Of a stretch of 31,635 nucleotides of DNA, positions 8,474 through 16,600 are shown in pieces. The notes beneath the pieces are model-generated. The model was not told the DNA's origin and ran no database searches. It worked only from the letters and a program-made list of their open reading frames with translations. A program made the translations under genes and the position numbers. Each line of letters opens with the position of its first letter. Position 1 is the stretch's first letter. The stretch covers positions 31,927 to 63,561 of the forward strand of contig DLRY01000020.1 in NCBI GenBank assembly GCA_002500665.1, written 5' to 3'. This DNA is from Opitutia bacterium UBA7876. GTDB taxonomy: Bacteria; Verrucomicrobiota; Verrucomicrobiia; Opitutales; Seribacteraceae.

Positions 8474-8502
8474 TTGACCTACCCCCATTCTCGCCTTACC
8501 TT
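8474..8502 (+). promoter_or_regulatory. Possible promoter of the anchored toroid gene
   Basis: Within the 168-bp divergent spacer (8345-8512), TTGACC at 8474-8479 is followed after 17 bp by TACCTT at 8497-8502. The -35 box is good and the -10 box poor. Transcription from it would begin only a few bases before the ATG at 8513, which would make the message nearly leaderless. On the opposite strand a TATAAC lies at 8349-8354, just in front of the YdjY-like ATG, but its best -35 candidate (TTGCCA, 8375-8380) is 20 bp away. The evidence is weak on both sides. Confidence 0.25.
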
Positions 8503-8512
8503 GCTCGTACTT

Positions 8513-10033
8513 ATGGACCAGCAAGCCGAATATCCCGAAGAACTCTACGAGGAAGAGTTGGAATACGAAAACACCACTGTCACCCCACCCCTAGAGGGGC
8601 CTTTCGCAAGGTACCTGCGGGAATACCGACTGCTCAACAGCCTGCTCATTTCCCTTTTCGTGATGATCATCGTCTTCGCCATGTTGTGGAGCATCGTCAT
8701 CTACGTAGCCATCGGCGGTGAAGGGGATTCCGACTTTTCCGATGGCGGGACCGCTCCCGCCCAGCAGAAGCAGGAAAAGCAAAAAGTCGTCAAACTGATG
8801 CAGCGCCAGCAGAAGACGCAACCGACCGCCCAACAGACCTTCCGGACCACCGCCATATCCGACATCACTCTTCCCGACTTCAACGAACTCGACGTGAAGG
8901 ACTTGGCTCCCGTGGTAAATGCCGCCGCCCCCTCCACGGGTAACGTGGGCATGAACAACGACGCCATGAAGAATGCCTTAAAGGGGATTGGACTGGCTCT
9001 GCCCAAAACCATGCAACAGCGCTGCGACCCCAAGAAACGGATCGCTCGTCTCAAGTCGGGCGGGGGCAAGGAAATGACCGAGGCAGCCATTGTCCGTGGG
9101 CTCGAGTGGTTGCAGTCCGTCCAGGACGCCGATGGTTCCTGGGGCGGCAAGGACAAGGACGATCAAGGCAACCCCAAAAAAACCAACAAGGACGCCATGA
9201 CCGGGATGGCCCTGCTCTGCTACCTCGGGCATTGCGAGCTTCAGGATTCCCCAAAGTTCGGCAAAACGGTCCAGAAAGCCATCGACGCGATCACCTCGAC
9301 CCCTCCCGAGACTCCCCTCGGTAATGGAAACACTGGTTCCTATTCCCACCCCATTCGGACCTACGCCATCTGCGAGGCCTATACCATGACCAAGATCAAA
9401 AAGCTTGAGGAGTACGCCAAGCGGGCCGCCCTTCACGTCATAAAGGGCCAAAACGAGAACGGTGGATGGGCCTATGGGTACGGCAAGGGAGTCGCCGCGC
9501 ATACCGATCTTTCGGTAACCGGCTGGAACATTCAGGCCCTCAAGGCCGCGGCCCTTACCGGTATCTCCATCGACGGCCTCGATGAGTCCATGGACAAAGC
9601 CATCGAGTATGTCAAGAAAACTCAGGACCAGACCGGCAAGTTCGCCTACAAGATCGGTAGCGGAGGCAAGCCCAGCCTGACTGGGGCGGGCGTCCTTTGC
9701 CTCCAGATCTGGAAGAACGCCAAGTCGCAGGAAGCCACCAAGGGCCTCGACTGGATCGTGGGCAACCTGGACAAGGAATGGAAGGACGTGAACGTTTACG
9801 AGTGGTATTACCATGCTCAAGCCTGCTTCCAGGCCACCGGCGTATCGGGAGGCAGCAAGTACTGGAGGGAATGGAACAAGGACTTCCAGCAAATCGTCTG
9901 CGGCGCCCAGGATTCGGACGGGCATTGGCCCCATGGCGCTCACTACCACGGGGACACTGCGATCTACCGTACCACCATGACCATCCTTATGCTGGAGGTC
10001 TACTACCGGTACATGCCTTCCTCCAAGGTATAA
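8513..10033 (+). CDS. Membrane-anchored alpha/alpha-toroid protein with TonB-like N-terminus
   Basis: The product has 506 residues. It has an acidic cytoplasmic N-terminus (~1-40), one membrane helix (~42-67, LLISLFVMIIVFAMLWSIVIY), a Q/K-rich periplasmic stretch (~75-150, including QQKQEKQKVVKLMQRQQK) and a C-terminal toroid domain (~185-500). Toroid repeats are seen at GLEWLQSVQDADGSWGG, QNENGGWAYGYGKG, HTDLSVTGWNIQALKAA and AQDSDGHWPHGAHYHGD. There is no DxDD motif. The single-anchor plus charged Gln-rich linker resembles TonB/energy-transducer-type proteins, which is my inference. The ATG at 8513 is chosen; the frame runs back to 8450 but the extension is not helix- or signal-like. It is divergent from the YdjY-like/toroid pair. 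Confidence 0.87.
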   Translation: MDQQAEYPEELYEEELEYENTTVTPPLEGPFARYLREYRLLNSLLISLFVMIIVFAMLWSIVIYVAIGGEGDSDFSDGGTAPAQQKQEKQKVVKLMQRQQKTQPTAQQTFRTTAISDITLPDFNELDVKDLAPVVNAAAPSTGNVGMNNDAMKNALKGIGLALPKTMQQRCDPKKRIARLKSGGGKEMTEAAIVRGLEWLQSVQDADGSWGGKDKDDQGNPKKTNKDAMTGMALLCYLGHCELQDSPKFGKTVQKAIDAITSTPPETPLGNGNTGSYSHPIRTYAICEAYTMTKIKKLEEYAKRAALHVIKGQNENGGWAYGYGKGVAAHTDLSVTGWNIQALKAAALTGISIDGLDESMDKAIEYVKKTQDQTGKFAYKIGSGGKPSLTGAGVLCLQIWKNAKSQEATKGLDWIVGNLDKEWKDVNVYEWYYHAQACFQATGVSGGSKYWREWNKDFQQIVCGAQDSDGHWPHGAHYHGDTAIYRTTMTILMLEVYYRYMPSSKV

Positions 10034-10093
10034 ACTCGCCACTTTCAACCTATCGCGCTTGCATTCGGACAAGTTCGCGTTAGCTTATTCTGC

Positions 10094-10546
10094 ATGAAAT
10101 TGTCTACTTTACCCGCCTTACTTATAGCGCTTGCTCTTTCCGTCGCCTCTGGCAAGGAAAAGCCCCAAGAGGTCGTCATCTCCGGCAACGACACCATGCA
10201 GTTCGACGTAAAGAACTTCGAGGTAAAAGCCGGATCGAAAGTCAAGCTCACCCTCAAGAACGTCGGCAAGATTCCCAAGATCGCCATGGGTCACAACCTC
10301 GTCGTCCTGAAAAAGGGAATCACCGCAGTCGCTTTCGGCCAGAAGGCCCTCGGGGCAGGAGCCAGCGCCACCAATGCCCTTCCGGAATCCCTCATGGGAG
10401 ACGTCATTGCGGCCACCAAACTACTGGGCCCGGCGGAATCCGAGACCATCGAGTTCACCGCCCCCAAGGAGGCCGGTTCCTACGAGTACGTCTGTACCTT
10501 CCCAGGTCACTTTGCCCTCATGCGTGGAACCATGATGGTCAAGTAG
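10094..10546 (+). CDS. Azurin-type blue copper protein
   Basis: This is a 150-residue periplasmic electron carrier. The signal peptide is MKLSTLPALLIALALSVASG. The mature cupredoxin shows the complete type-1 copper set of azurins: H67 in MGHNLVVL, then C134, H139 and M143 in VCTFPGHFALM. The azurin segment VIAATKLLGPAESETIEF and the terminal RGTMMVK strand also match. The N-terminal disulfide typical of proteobacterial azurins is absent, because C134 is the only cysteine in the mature protein. It lies 60 bp after the anchored toroid gene. No cytochrome or copper-reductase gene is in the window, so its redox partner is unknown. Confidence 0.94.
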   Translation: MKLSTLPALLIALALSVASGKEKPQEVVISGNDTMQFDVKNFEVKAGSKVKLTLKNVGKIPKIAMGHNLVVLKKGITAVAFGQKALGAGASATNALPESLMGDVIAATKLLGPAESETIEFTAPKEAGSYEYVCTFPGHFALMRGTMMVK

Positions 10547-10587
10547 TCCCCGGCGCCCTTCCCTCTCCCGTAACTTTGCCTTCTTGA

Positions 10588-10607
10588 CATCTTCGTTCAT
10601 GAAGATG
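10588..10607. promoter_or_regulatory. 7-bp inverted repeat before the Nramp-like gene
   Basis: CATCTTC at 10588-10594 and GAAGATG at 10601-10607 form a perfect 7-bp inverted repeat with a 6-base loop, 12 bp before the ATG at 10619. A consensus -35 (TTGACA, 10584-10589) overlaps its left arm, but no good -10 follows 17 bp later. It could be an operator or a hairpin in the leader. No T-run follows, so it is not a typical terminator. Confidence 0.25.
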
Positions 10608-10618
10608 AAGTAGCTTAC

Positions 10619-12481
10619 ATGCCTTCCATTGAAGAAGAAAAGAAATTCCTCGCCAACGCAGAAGCAAAGGGAATACCTTCCAGGCTTGGCGCCTACGTAA
10701 AACTTTCCGGCCCTGGCTGGCTCCAAAGCGCCATCACCCTCGGTGGAGGCTCCTTGGCCTCCAGCCTCTTTCTCGGTGTCCTCGCCGGGTATTCGCTTCT
10801 CTGGCTACAGCCGGTGGCAATCATCCTCGGGGTGATCATGCTTTGCGCCATCAGTCACGTCACCCTCTCGACCGGGCAGAGCCCCTTCGTTTCCATCAAC
10901 TCGGAAATCAACCCCGTCTTGGGATGGGGATGGGCAATTGCCACTATCATGGCCAACATCGTCTGGTGCCTTCCCCAGTTTAGCCTCGGCACGGCTGCCG
11001 TCACCCAAAACCTTTTCCCTGAATTCAAGGACAGCGTCCCGGCCAAGGTTATCTGCTGTTCCGTCCTGCTGGCCCTCGCAATTTTCGTGATCTGGAATTA
11101 CGAACGGGGAAGCAGGGGGGTCAAGGTTTTCGACTGGGTCCTCAAGATCATGGTCGGACTGATCGTCATCTCCTTCTTCGGCGTCGTCGTTACCATGAGT
11201 TCCTCCGGAAAACTCGACTGGGGAAAGATCGGAAGCGGCTTCATTCCCGATCTCTCTCTTCTCACCCAACCCGCCGAGGTCTACGATCCCTACCTCGAGC
11301 AAACGGGGCAATTCCGCTCCTTCTGGGAAAACAAGATCGTGGGAACCCAGACCGACGTTATGATCTCGGCCGCAGCCACCGCGGTAGGCATCAACATGAC
11401 CTTCTTCATGCCCTTCGTCCTTCTCCGCAGGCGCTGGGGCAGAGAACACCGCGGTTTGGCAAAGTTCGACCTATGGACCGCCCTGCTCATCCCCTACGTG
11501 GTCGCCACTTCCTGCGTGGTTATTGCCGCTGGAACCCAATTCAACGGAAAGCCAGAGTCGGCTTACGAGGACTACGAAAAGAAAGTTCTTCATGATAACC
11601 TTAAGAAGGGTTTTGGAGACTTGGCCTCCGCCAGGATCAACGAACAGCTCAAAACCTCGCCCGCCTCCGGACTCCCGGAGGCAACCCATCAGGCTCTTAT
11701 GGCCCAGTCGCAGGACCTTGACGACCGGCTTGGCCTGATCGTGGCCAGAATCGGCAAGGAAAACCGGCTCGAGTCCTATCCCTTCATGGAAAAAGCCGAT
11801 CAGGAAGGTCTGGTCGCCCAAGCCGTTCACGACCAGTTGCTCGACGAATTGCCCCAAGCGGACAGGCAGTTGGCCGCCATGCTGGTCAAAAGGGACGCCT
11901 TCAACCTTGCCGCCTCTCTTGAGAGCTTGTTTGATAACAAGGCCTTCTCACACTATGTCTTCGGCATAGGAGTTCTAGGCATGGCCCTGTCCACAATAAT
12001 CATCCTTATGACAATCAATGGACACGCCCTCTGCGAAGTATTCGGACGTCCCCATAAGGGTCCTTTGTTTCTGGGGGGGGCCTTGATAGCGGGAATCGGT
12101 GTTCTCGGACCATTCGTCTGGAAGGATGCCGCCTTCTGGTTGGCCGTTCCGACTTCCATCATCGGCTTCACCTTGATTCCCGTTGCCTACCTGAGCTTCT
12201 TTTTGCTCATCAACAACAAAAGGGTGCTTGGCCGGGCAAGACCAAGCGGGGGCCTACGCTGGCTTTGGAACTTGGCCTTGGTCGTTGCCTTGCTCGTCAT
12301 GGGCTCAGCCGCGTTTTACGTGGCCTGGAACAAGACCTGGGGAGACGTGCCCTTTGGCCGGATCGCCCTGATTGCATTCGGCATTCTGCTGATCATCGGG
12401 CATTTTGCCCGCAAGAACGCCAAGCTTGAAACCAAGCTTAACGCCCTGGACCTAAAGCTCCAGAAACTGGACAGAAAATAG
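10619..12481 (+). CDS. Nramp-like membrane transporter with large soluble insertion
   Basis: This is a 620-residue inner-membrane protein of about 11 hydrophobic segments with the LeuT-like Nramp pattern. The first helix is GPGWLQSAITLGGGSLASSL; Nramp metal transporters have a DPGN motif there, so the Asp and Asn metal ligands appear to be replaced. The helix-6 region reads GINMTFFMPFVLL, which keeps Met-Pro but lacks the following His. Between the helix ending near residue 305 and the one starting near 442 lies a charged, helix-rich soluble insertion of about 130 residues. Substrate is unknown; classical Mn/Fe transport is doubtful given the altered site. It follows the azurin gene by 72 bp and may share its promoter. 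Confidence 0.8.
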   Translation: MPSIEEEKKFLANAEAKGIPSRLGAYVKLSGPGWLQSAITLGGGSLASSLFLGVLAGYSLLWLQPVAIILGVIMLCAISHVTLSTGQSPFVSINSEINPVLGWGWAIATIMANIVWCLPQFSLGTAAVTQNLFPEFKDSVPAKVICCSVLLALAIFVIWNYERGSRGVKVFDWVLKIMVGLIVISFFGVVVTMSSSGKLDWGKIGSGFIPDLSLLTQPAEVYDPYLEQTGQFRSFWENKIVGTQTDVMISAAATAVGINMTFFMPFVLLRRRWGREHRGLAKFDLWTALLIPYVVATSCVVIAAGTQFNGKPESAYEDYEKKVLHDNLKKGFGDLASARINEQLKTSPASGLPEATHQALMAQSQDLDDRLGLIVARIGKENRLESYPFMEKADQEGLVAQAVHDQLLDELPQADRQLAAMLVKRDAFNLAASLESLFDNKAFSHYVFGIGVLGMALSTIIILMTINGHALCEVFGRPHKGPLFLGGALIAGIGVLGPFVWKDAAFWLAVPTSIIGFTLIPVAYLSFFLLINNKRVLGRARPSGGLRWLWNLALVVALLVMGSAAFYVAWNKTWGDVPFGRIALIAFGILLIIGHFARKNAKLETKLNALDLKLQKLDRK

Positions 12482-12539
12482 GTTTCCGGCTGGCCTTCGA
12501 GCTTTCCGTCCATTCACCCTTTTACCCCTCTCTTTAGAG

Positions 12540-13508
12540 ATGAAGAAAATACTTCTTACCACCACTTCATACCAGGATACCCCCGGAGAACACCATGATC
12601 TTCTCGAGTCCCAAGGATTTGAGATCGTGCGCGAGCGCGGTCCTCTCGACGAAGAAAGAATGCTCGAGTTGGCAGGGGACTTCGACGCTTTTCTGTGCGG
12701 GGACGACGCAATTACCGCACGGGTGATCGAGAAGTCCCTTCCCCGCCTGCAGTTGATTTCGAAATACGGGATCGGCCTGGATAAGGTCGACGTCGAGTTC
12801 GCCACCGCCAAAGGGATCCCCGTCACATTCTGCCCCGGGGTCAACCACACAACCGTTGCCGAGCACACCTTCGCCCTTCTCCTCGCCCACTGCCGCAACC
12901 TCTGTGAGGAAGTCAACCATACCCGTAAAGGTGAATGGACTCGCCTCACGGGCAACGAGATCATGGGAAAAACACTCTCCATCATCGGCTTCGGGCGAAT
13001 CGGCAAGGAAGTCGCGGTTCGAGCGAAGGCCTTTGGGATGGAAGTCAAGGCCTACGATCCCTACTGGGACGAAGCCTTCGCCGAGTCTCTCGGGGTTTCC
13101 CGGGCCAACAGCCTTGATGACGCCCTTGGGGACGCCGAAGTTCTTTCCCTTCACCTGAACCTTTCCGAAAGCACCCGCAACCTGATCAACGGCGAATCCC
13201 TCAAACGTGTCAAGGACGGCGCCATCCTCCTGAACTGCGCCCGTGGCGAGCTGGTCGATACGCAAGCCATGGTGGAAGCCCTCGCAAGCGGAAAGCTGAA
13301 AGGTTACGGGTCGGACGTTCTCGATCAGGAGCCTCCGCCGCCGGACCACCCCCTCCTCAGCGCCCCCGGCGCCCTAATCACCCCCCACATCGGTTCACGG
13401 ACCTACGAGTCCGTCGTCCGGCAGGCGACCATGGCGACCCGCAACCTCATCAACGTCCTCAACGGCGAACCCGCCCTGGCCCAAGCCAACGAGTTGCCAG
13501 GAGAATAA
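12540..13508 (+). CDS. D-isomer-specific 2-hydroxyacid dehydrogenase
   Basis: This is a 322-residue NAD(P)-dependent oxidoreductase of the phosphoglycerate-dehydrogenase-like family. The nucleotide-binding motif is IIGFGRIGKEVAVRA. The catalytic Arg, Glu and His are in NCARGELVD, DVLDQEPP and TPHIGSRT. The substrate-domain signature LISKYGIGLDKVDVEFATAKGI is also present. No C-terminal ACT domain is present, so it is not a full-length regulated SerA. Its position as first gene of a sugar-acid cluster suggests it reduces or oxidises a hydroxy/keto acid intermediate instead of making serine. It ends 11 bp before the next gene. Confidence 0.9.
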   Translation: MKKILLTTTSYQDTPGEHHDLLESQGFEIVRERGPLDEERMLELAGDFDAFLCGDDAITARVIEKSLPRLQLISKYGIGLDKVDVEFATAKGIPVTFCPGVNHTTVAEHTFALLLAHCRNLCEEVNHTRKGEWTRLTGNEIMGKTLSIIGFGRIGKEVAVRAKAFGMEVKAYDPYWDEAFAESLGVSRANSLDDALGDAEVLSLHLNLSESTRNLINGESLKRVKDGAILLNCARGELVDTQAMVEALASGKLKGYGSDVLDQEPPPPDHPLLSAPGALITPHIGSRTYESVVRQATMATRNLINVLNGEPALAQANELPGE

Positions 13509-13519
13509 ACGAAGAACCA

Positions 13520-14611
13520 ATGGAAGACAGCTTTTTCGTCGTACCCGAATCCCTTCACAACCAATTGGTCGAGGCCGTCTTCGCCAACCGCGGTTTCGAC
13601 CCCGAGGAAGCCGCCGCAGTAGCCGAGTTCGCCGCTTTCGCCACCCGCCACGGAGTGAGGACGCACAATGCCCTCAAGGCTCTTCACCTCGACGAACTCT
13701 TCGGCTCGACGGTCGGCGGATGCAAACCTCGCGCCCGGGTCGAGGTCAAGGAATCCAAGTTCGACGCCTGCCAGATCTGGAACGCCAACTCCAAGGTCGG
13801 ACAGGCCGTTGCCCTCGACGCCATCGATGCGTGCATGGAGATGGCCGACAAGCACGGATCCGGAACCGTCGTGATCGACAACGCCTTCCACTACCTGTGG
13901 GGCGGAGGCTACGTCATGAAAGCCGCCGCCAAGGGCTACTATGCCTACACAAATTGCACTTCCACCCTGGCCGAGGTCGTTCCGTTCGGGGGCAAAACCC
14001 CCACCCTCGGAACCAACCCGCATTCCTGGGGGCTGCCCACGGTTGATGCAGTCGGGTTCCCCATAGTCGTGGACTGGGCAACCTCGGTCATAGCAATGGG
14101 ACGGGTCCAGCAACTCAAGAGGGAAGGCAAGAGCCTTCCGCCCAATGCCGCCGTCAATGATCAAGGCGTCGAGACCACGGACCCCAACGAAGCCGTCTCG
14201 CTCCTTCCCTTCGGGGCCCACAAGGGTTACGGCCTGGGCCTTCTCAACGAAATCATAGGTGCCATGAGCGGGGGGTCCCTCCCCACCGTCCGAGGCGTCC
14301 CCAAGGATTTACCCGGGGAAAAATTCTCCTGCAACTTCTTCTTTCAAGTCATCCACCCCGAGGCCTTCGACTCCGGCAACTTCGCCCATGGACGCAACCA
14401 GGGAACGAACCTCAAGTCCGTGCTTGACGACATCCTGCGCGAAGGTAACGAGAACTGTCTGCTGCCGGGCCAACTTGAGGCCGAATTCGCACGCAAGTCG
14501 GAAACCAATCAAGGGTTGCTCTTCAGTCTCAAGGAACTTGAGGAATTCGCCACCCTCTCGCGGGACACGGCGGTCGAGTTCGACCCCGCAGAATTTTCGC
14601 CCGCCCAATGA
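13520..14611 (+). CDS. Ldh2/malate-lactate-type dehydrogenase
   Basis: This is a 363-residue member of the malate/L-lactate dehydrogenase 2 superfamily, which includes 2,3-diketo-L-gulonate and ureidoglycolate dehydrogenases; these use NAD(P) in a fold distinct from Rossmann enzymes. Visible signatures: FATRHGVRTHN (the catalytic His region, usually S-H-G), VPFGGKTPTLGTNPHSWG (nucleotide site), DWATSVIAMGRV and LPFGAHKGYGLGLLNEII. The usual 'D-S-H-G' here reads 'T-R-H-G'. AGGAG lies 15 bp ahead of the ATG. With its kinase and SDR neighbours, a sugar-acid substrate is likely; the exact one cannot be read from sequence. Confidence 0.9.
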   Translation: MEDSFFVVPESLHNQLVEAVFANRGFDPEEAAAVAEFAAFATRHGVRTHNALKALHLDELFGSTVGGCKPRARVEVKESKFDACQIWNANSKVGQAVALDAIDACMEMADKHGSGTVVIDNAFHYLWGGGYVMKAAAKGYYAYTNCTSTLAEVVPFGGKTPTLGTNPHSWGLPTVDAVGFPIVVDWATSVIAMGRVQQLKREGKSLPPNAAVNDQGVETTDPNEAVSLLPFGAHKGYGLGLLNEIIGAMSGGSLPTVRGVPKDLPGEKFSCNFFFQVIHPEAFDSGNFAHGRNQGTNLKSVLDDILREGNENCLLPGQLEAEFARKSETNQGLLFSLKELEEFATLSRDTAVEFDPAEFSPAQ

Positions 14612-14630
14612 CTCTCGAACCCAAAACCAC

Positions 14631-15731
14631 ATGACAGCACTTGACCTCAGACCCGCCGACGATTGCGAATGGGACCTCGTTTCCTTCGGTGAAATCATGC
14701 TTAGGCTCGACCCCGGTGAGGGACGGGTCCGTACCACCCGCTCCTTCAATGCCTGGGAAGGAGGAGGCGAATACAACGTGGCCCGCGGTCTCCGCCGCTG
14801 CTTCGGCCTCAAGACCGCCGTGGCAACGTCCTTCGTCGAGAACGAGGTAGGCCGCCTGCTCGAGGATCTCATCCTGCAGGGCGGAGTCTCGACCGACCTC
14901 CTCCGCTGGGAACCCTTTGACGGCATAGGCCGCACCATTCGCAATGGCCTTAACTTCACGGAACGCGGATATGGCCTCCGTGGAGCCGTGGGCACCTCCG
15001 ACCGAGGGAATTCAGCGGCTTCCAAGATCAAGCCCGGGGACTTTGACTGGGATGAGATCTTCGGGAGAAGAGGGGCTAGATGGCTTCACACGGGGGGAAT
15101 TTTCGCCGCCCTTTCGGAGTCAGCCGCGGAAGCCGTCATCGAGGCGGTCGAGGCGGCCAAAAAACACGGCGTGATCGTTTCCTACGACCTCAATTACCGG
15201 CCCTCCCTCTGGAAGTCGATCGGCGGGCTCGACAAAGCCCGTGAAGTGAACCGTAAAATCGCCAGCCAGGTAGACGTAATGATTGGGAACGAGGAAGATT
15301 TTACGGCCTGTCTCGGCTTCGAGGTCGAAGGCCTTGATGAAAATATAAGCAACATAGAAATCGAGTCCTTTCAGGCCATGATCGAGCGAGCCACCACCGA
15401 GTTCCCCAACTTCAAGGTCACTGCAACCACCCTCCGAACGGTCAAGACGGCCAGCATCAACGACTGGGGCGCCATCTGCTGGTCCAAGGGCCAGTTTCAC
15501 CAGGCTACCCATCGGACTGGATTGGAAATTCTGGACCGCGTGGGAGGAGGCGACAGTTTCGCTTCCGGCCTGATTTACGGGCTGCTTACCACTAACGATC
15601 CCGCCCAGGCGGTCGAGTATGGAGCCGCCCACGGCGCCCTTGCCATGACGACTCCGGGTGACACCTCGATGGCCAGCTTGGAGGAGGTGGAAAAACTCGT
15701 CGGTGGAGGTGGGGCCCGCGTGGATCGATAA
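14631..15731 (+). CDS. kdgK: PfkB-family sugar kinase, probable 2-keto-3-deoxygluconate kinase
   Basis: This is a 366-residue ribokinase-like enzyme that in this subfamily phosphorylates KDG to KDPG. The N-terminal substrate region (SFGEIMLRLDPGEGRVRTTR and WEGGGEYNVARGL) and the C-terminal ATP/catalytic motif DRVGGGDSFASGLIYGLL, with its base Asp, fit KdgK well. The start is the ATG at 14631, 19 bp after the previous stop; the frame itself is open further upstream but would overlap the dehydrogenase gene. The protein is about 50 residues longer than E. coli KdgK, mostly in the middle. The substrate call is inferred from motif style and neighbours. Confidence 0.85.
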   Translation: MTALDLRPADDCEWDLVSFGEIMLRLDPGEGRVRTTRSFNAWEGGGEYNVARGLRRCFGLKTAVATSFVENEVGRLLEDLILQGGVSTDLLRWEPFDGIGRTIRNGLNFTERGYGLRGAVGTSDRGNSAASKIKPGDFDWDEIFGRRGARWLHTGGIFAALSESAAEAVIEAVEAAKKHGVIVSYDLNYRPSLWKSIGGLDKAREVNRKIASQVDVMIGNEEDFTACLGFEVEGLDENISNIEIESFQAMIERATTEFPNFKVTATTLRTVKTASINDWGAICWSKGQFHQATHRTGLEILDRVGGGDSFASGLIYGLLTTNDPAQAVEYGAAHGALAMTTPGDTSMASLEEVEKLVGGGGARVDR

Positions 15732-15752
15732 GTTGAACTTTTTTTCAAGAAA

Positions 15753-16532
15753 ATGAATTACTTGGAGAATTTATTCGGATTGAGTGGGAAATGCGCCGTT
15801 GTGATCGGCGCAACGGGGGAGCTCTGCGGCGCCATGGCGGAGGGCCTGGCGGGCGCCGGAGCCTATGTCTACGTCATCGGAAGAAACCCAGAGAAGGGGG
15901 AAGAGCGCCTGCGACGGATCAGGGAGATCGGCGGAGAAGGGGAATTCCTGGCCTGCGACGTGAGCAGCAAGGATGAACTCGAAGGCCTGCGCGACGCAAT
16001 CCTGGCAGACCGGCCAGGGGTCGACGTTCTGGTCAACGGCGCCGGCATCAACTCCCCGACCCCCTTCCTAGACATAACGGAGGAGGAATTCGACCAAATC
16101 CTGAGCGTCAACCTTAAGGCCATCCTGCTGAGTTGCCAAGTCTTCGGCCAAGCCATGCTCGACAGGAACGAGGGAGGTAGCATCATAAACCTTGGCTCGA
16201 TCTCCGGCCTCAACCCGCTATCACGGGTATTTTCCTATTCCGCCAGCAAGGGAGCCGTACACAACCTGAGCAAGAATCTGGCACGTGAATGGGCTCCTAA
16301 CAACATCCGCGTCAACATTCTCGTCCCGGGATTTTTTCCCGCCGAGCAAAACCGCAAGGTGCTCACCCCCGACCGAGTGGAATCGATCATGAATCACACC
16401 GCAATGAAGCGTTTCGGGGACAAGGAGGAATTAATCGGAGCCACCCTCCTGCTCGCCTCTCAAAACGCGGGATCCTTCATTACGGGAACCGAAATGATAG
16501 TGGACGGCGGATATGACTGCATGACCATCTGA
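15753..16532 (+). CDS. SDR oxidoreductase, D-mannonate oxidoreductase-like
   Basis: This is a 259-residue short-chain dehydrogenase/reductase. The cofactor motif is a variant (GATGELCGAMA in place of TGxxxGxG), followed by LVNGAGIN; the catalytic Ser is in LGSISGL and Tyr-Lys in YSASKGA. The stretch VPGFFPAEQNRKVL is one I associate with D-mannonate (fructuronate) oxidoreductases of the SDR type. That role would feed mannonate, then KDG, into the kinase encoded 21 bp upstream. KduD-like activity is the main alternative. No D-mannonate dehydratase or KDPG aldolase is in the window. Confidence 0.87.
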   Translation: MNYLENLFGLSGKCAVVIGATGELCGAMAEGLAGAGAYVYVIGRNPEKGEERLRRIREIGGEGEFLACDVSSKDELEGLRDAILADRPGVDVLVNGAGINSPTPFLDITEEEFDQILSVNLKAILLSCQVFGQAMLDRNEGGSIINLGSISGLNPLSRVFSYSASKGAVHNLSKNLAREWAPNNIRVNILVPGFFPAEQNRKVLTPDRVESIMNHTAMKRFGDKEELIGATLLLASQNAGSFITGTEMIVDGGYDCMTI

Positions 16533-16600
16533 AGCGGGGATTTTTCCCAACGGGTTAAGAGTCTTACCCCTACTTCGCCCAGAATCAGAAAACAAAAAAA

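Noticed and set aside
8978..10072. 364-codon open frame on the minus strand
   Set aside because: Antisense to the anchored toroid gene, whose repeats are unmistakable; the reverse frame has no family pattern.
15731..15753. Small stem (TTGAA...TTCAA) with T-run after the kinase gene as terminator
   Set aside because: Only a 5-bp A/T stem, and the next gene begins immediately; more likely chance within an operon spacer.
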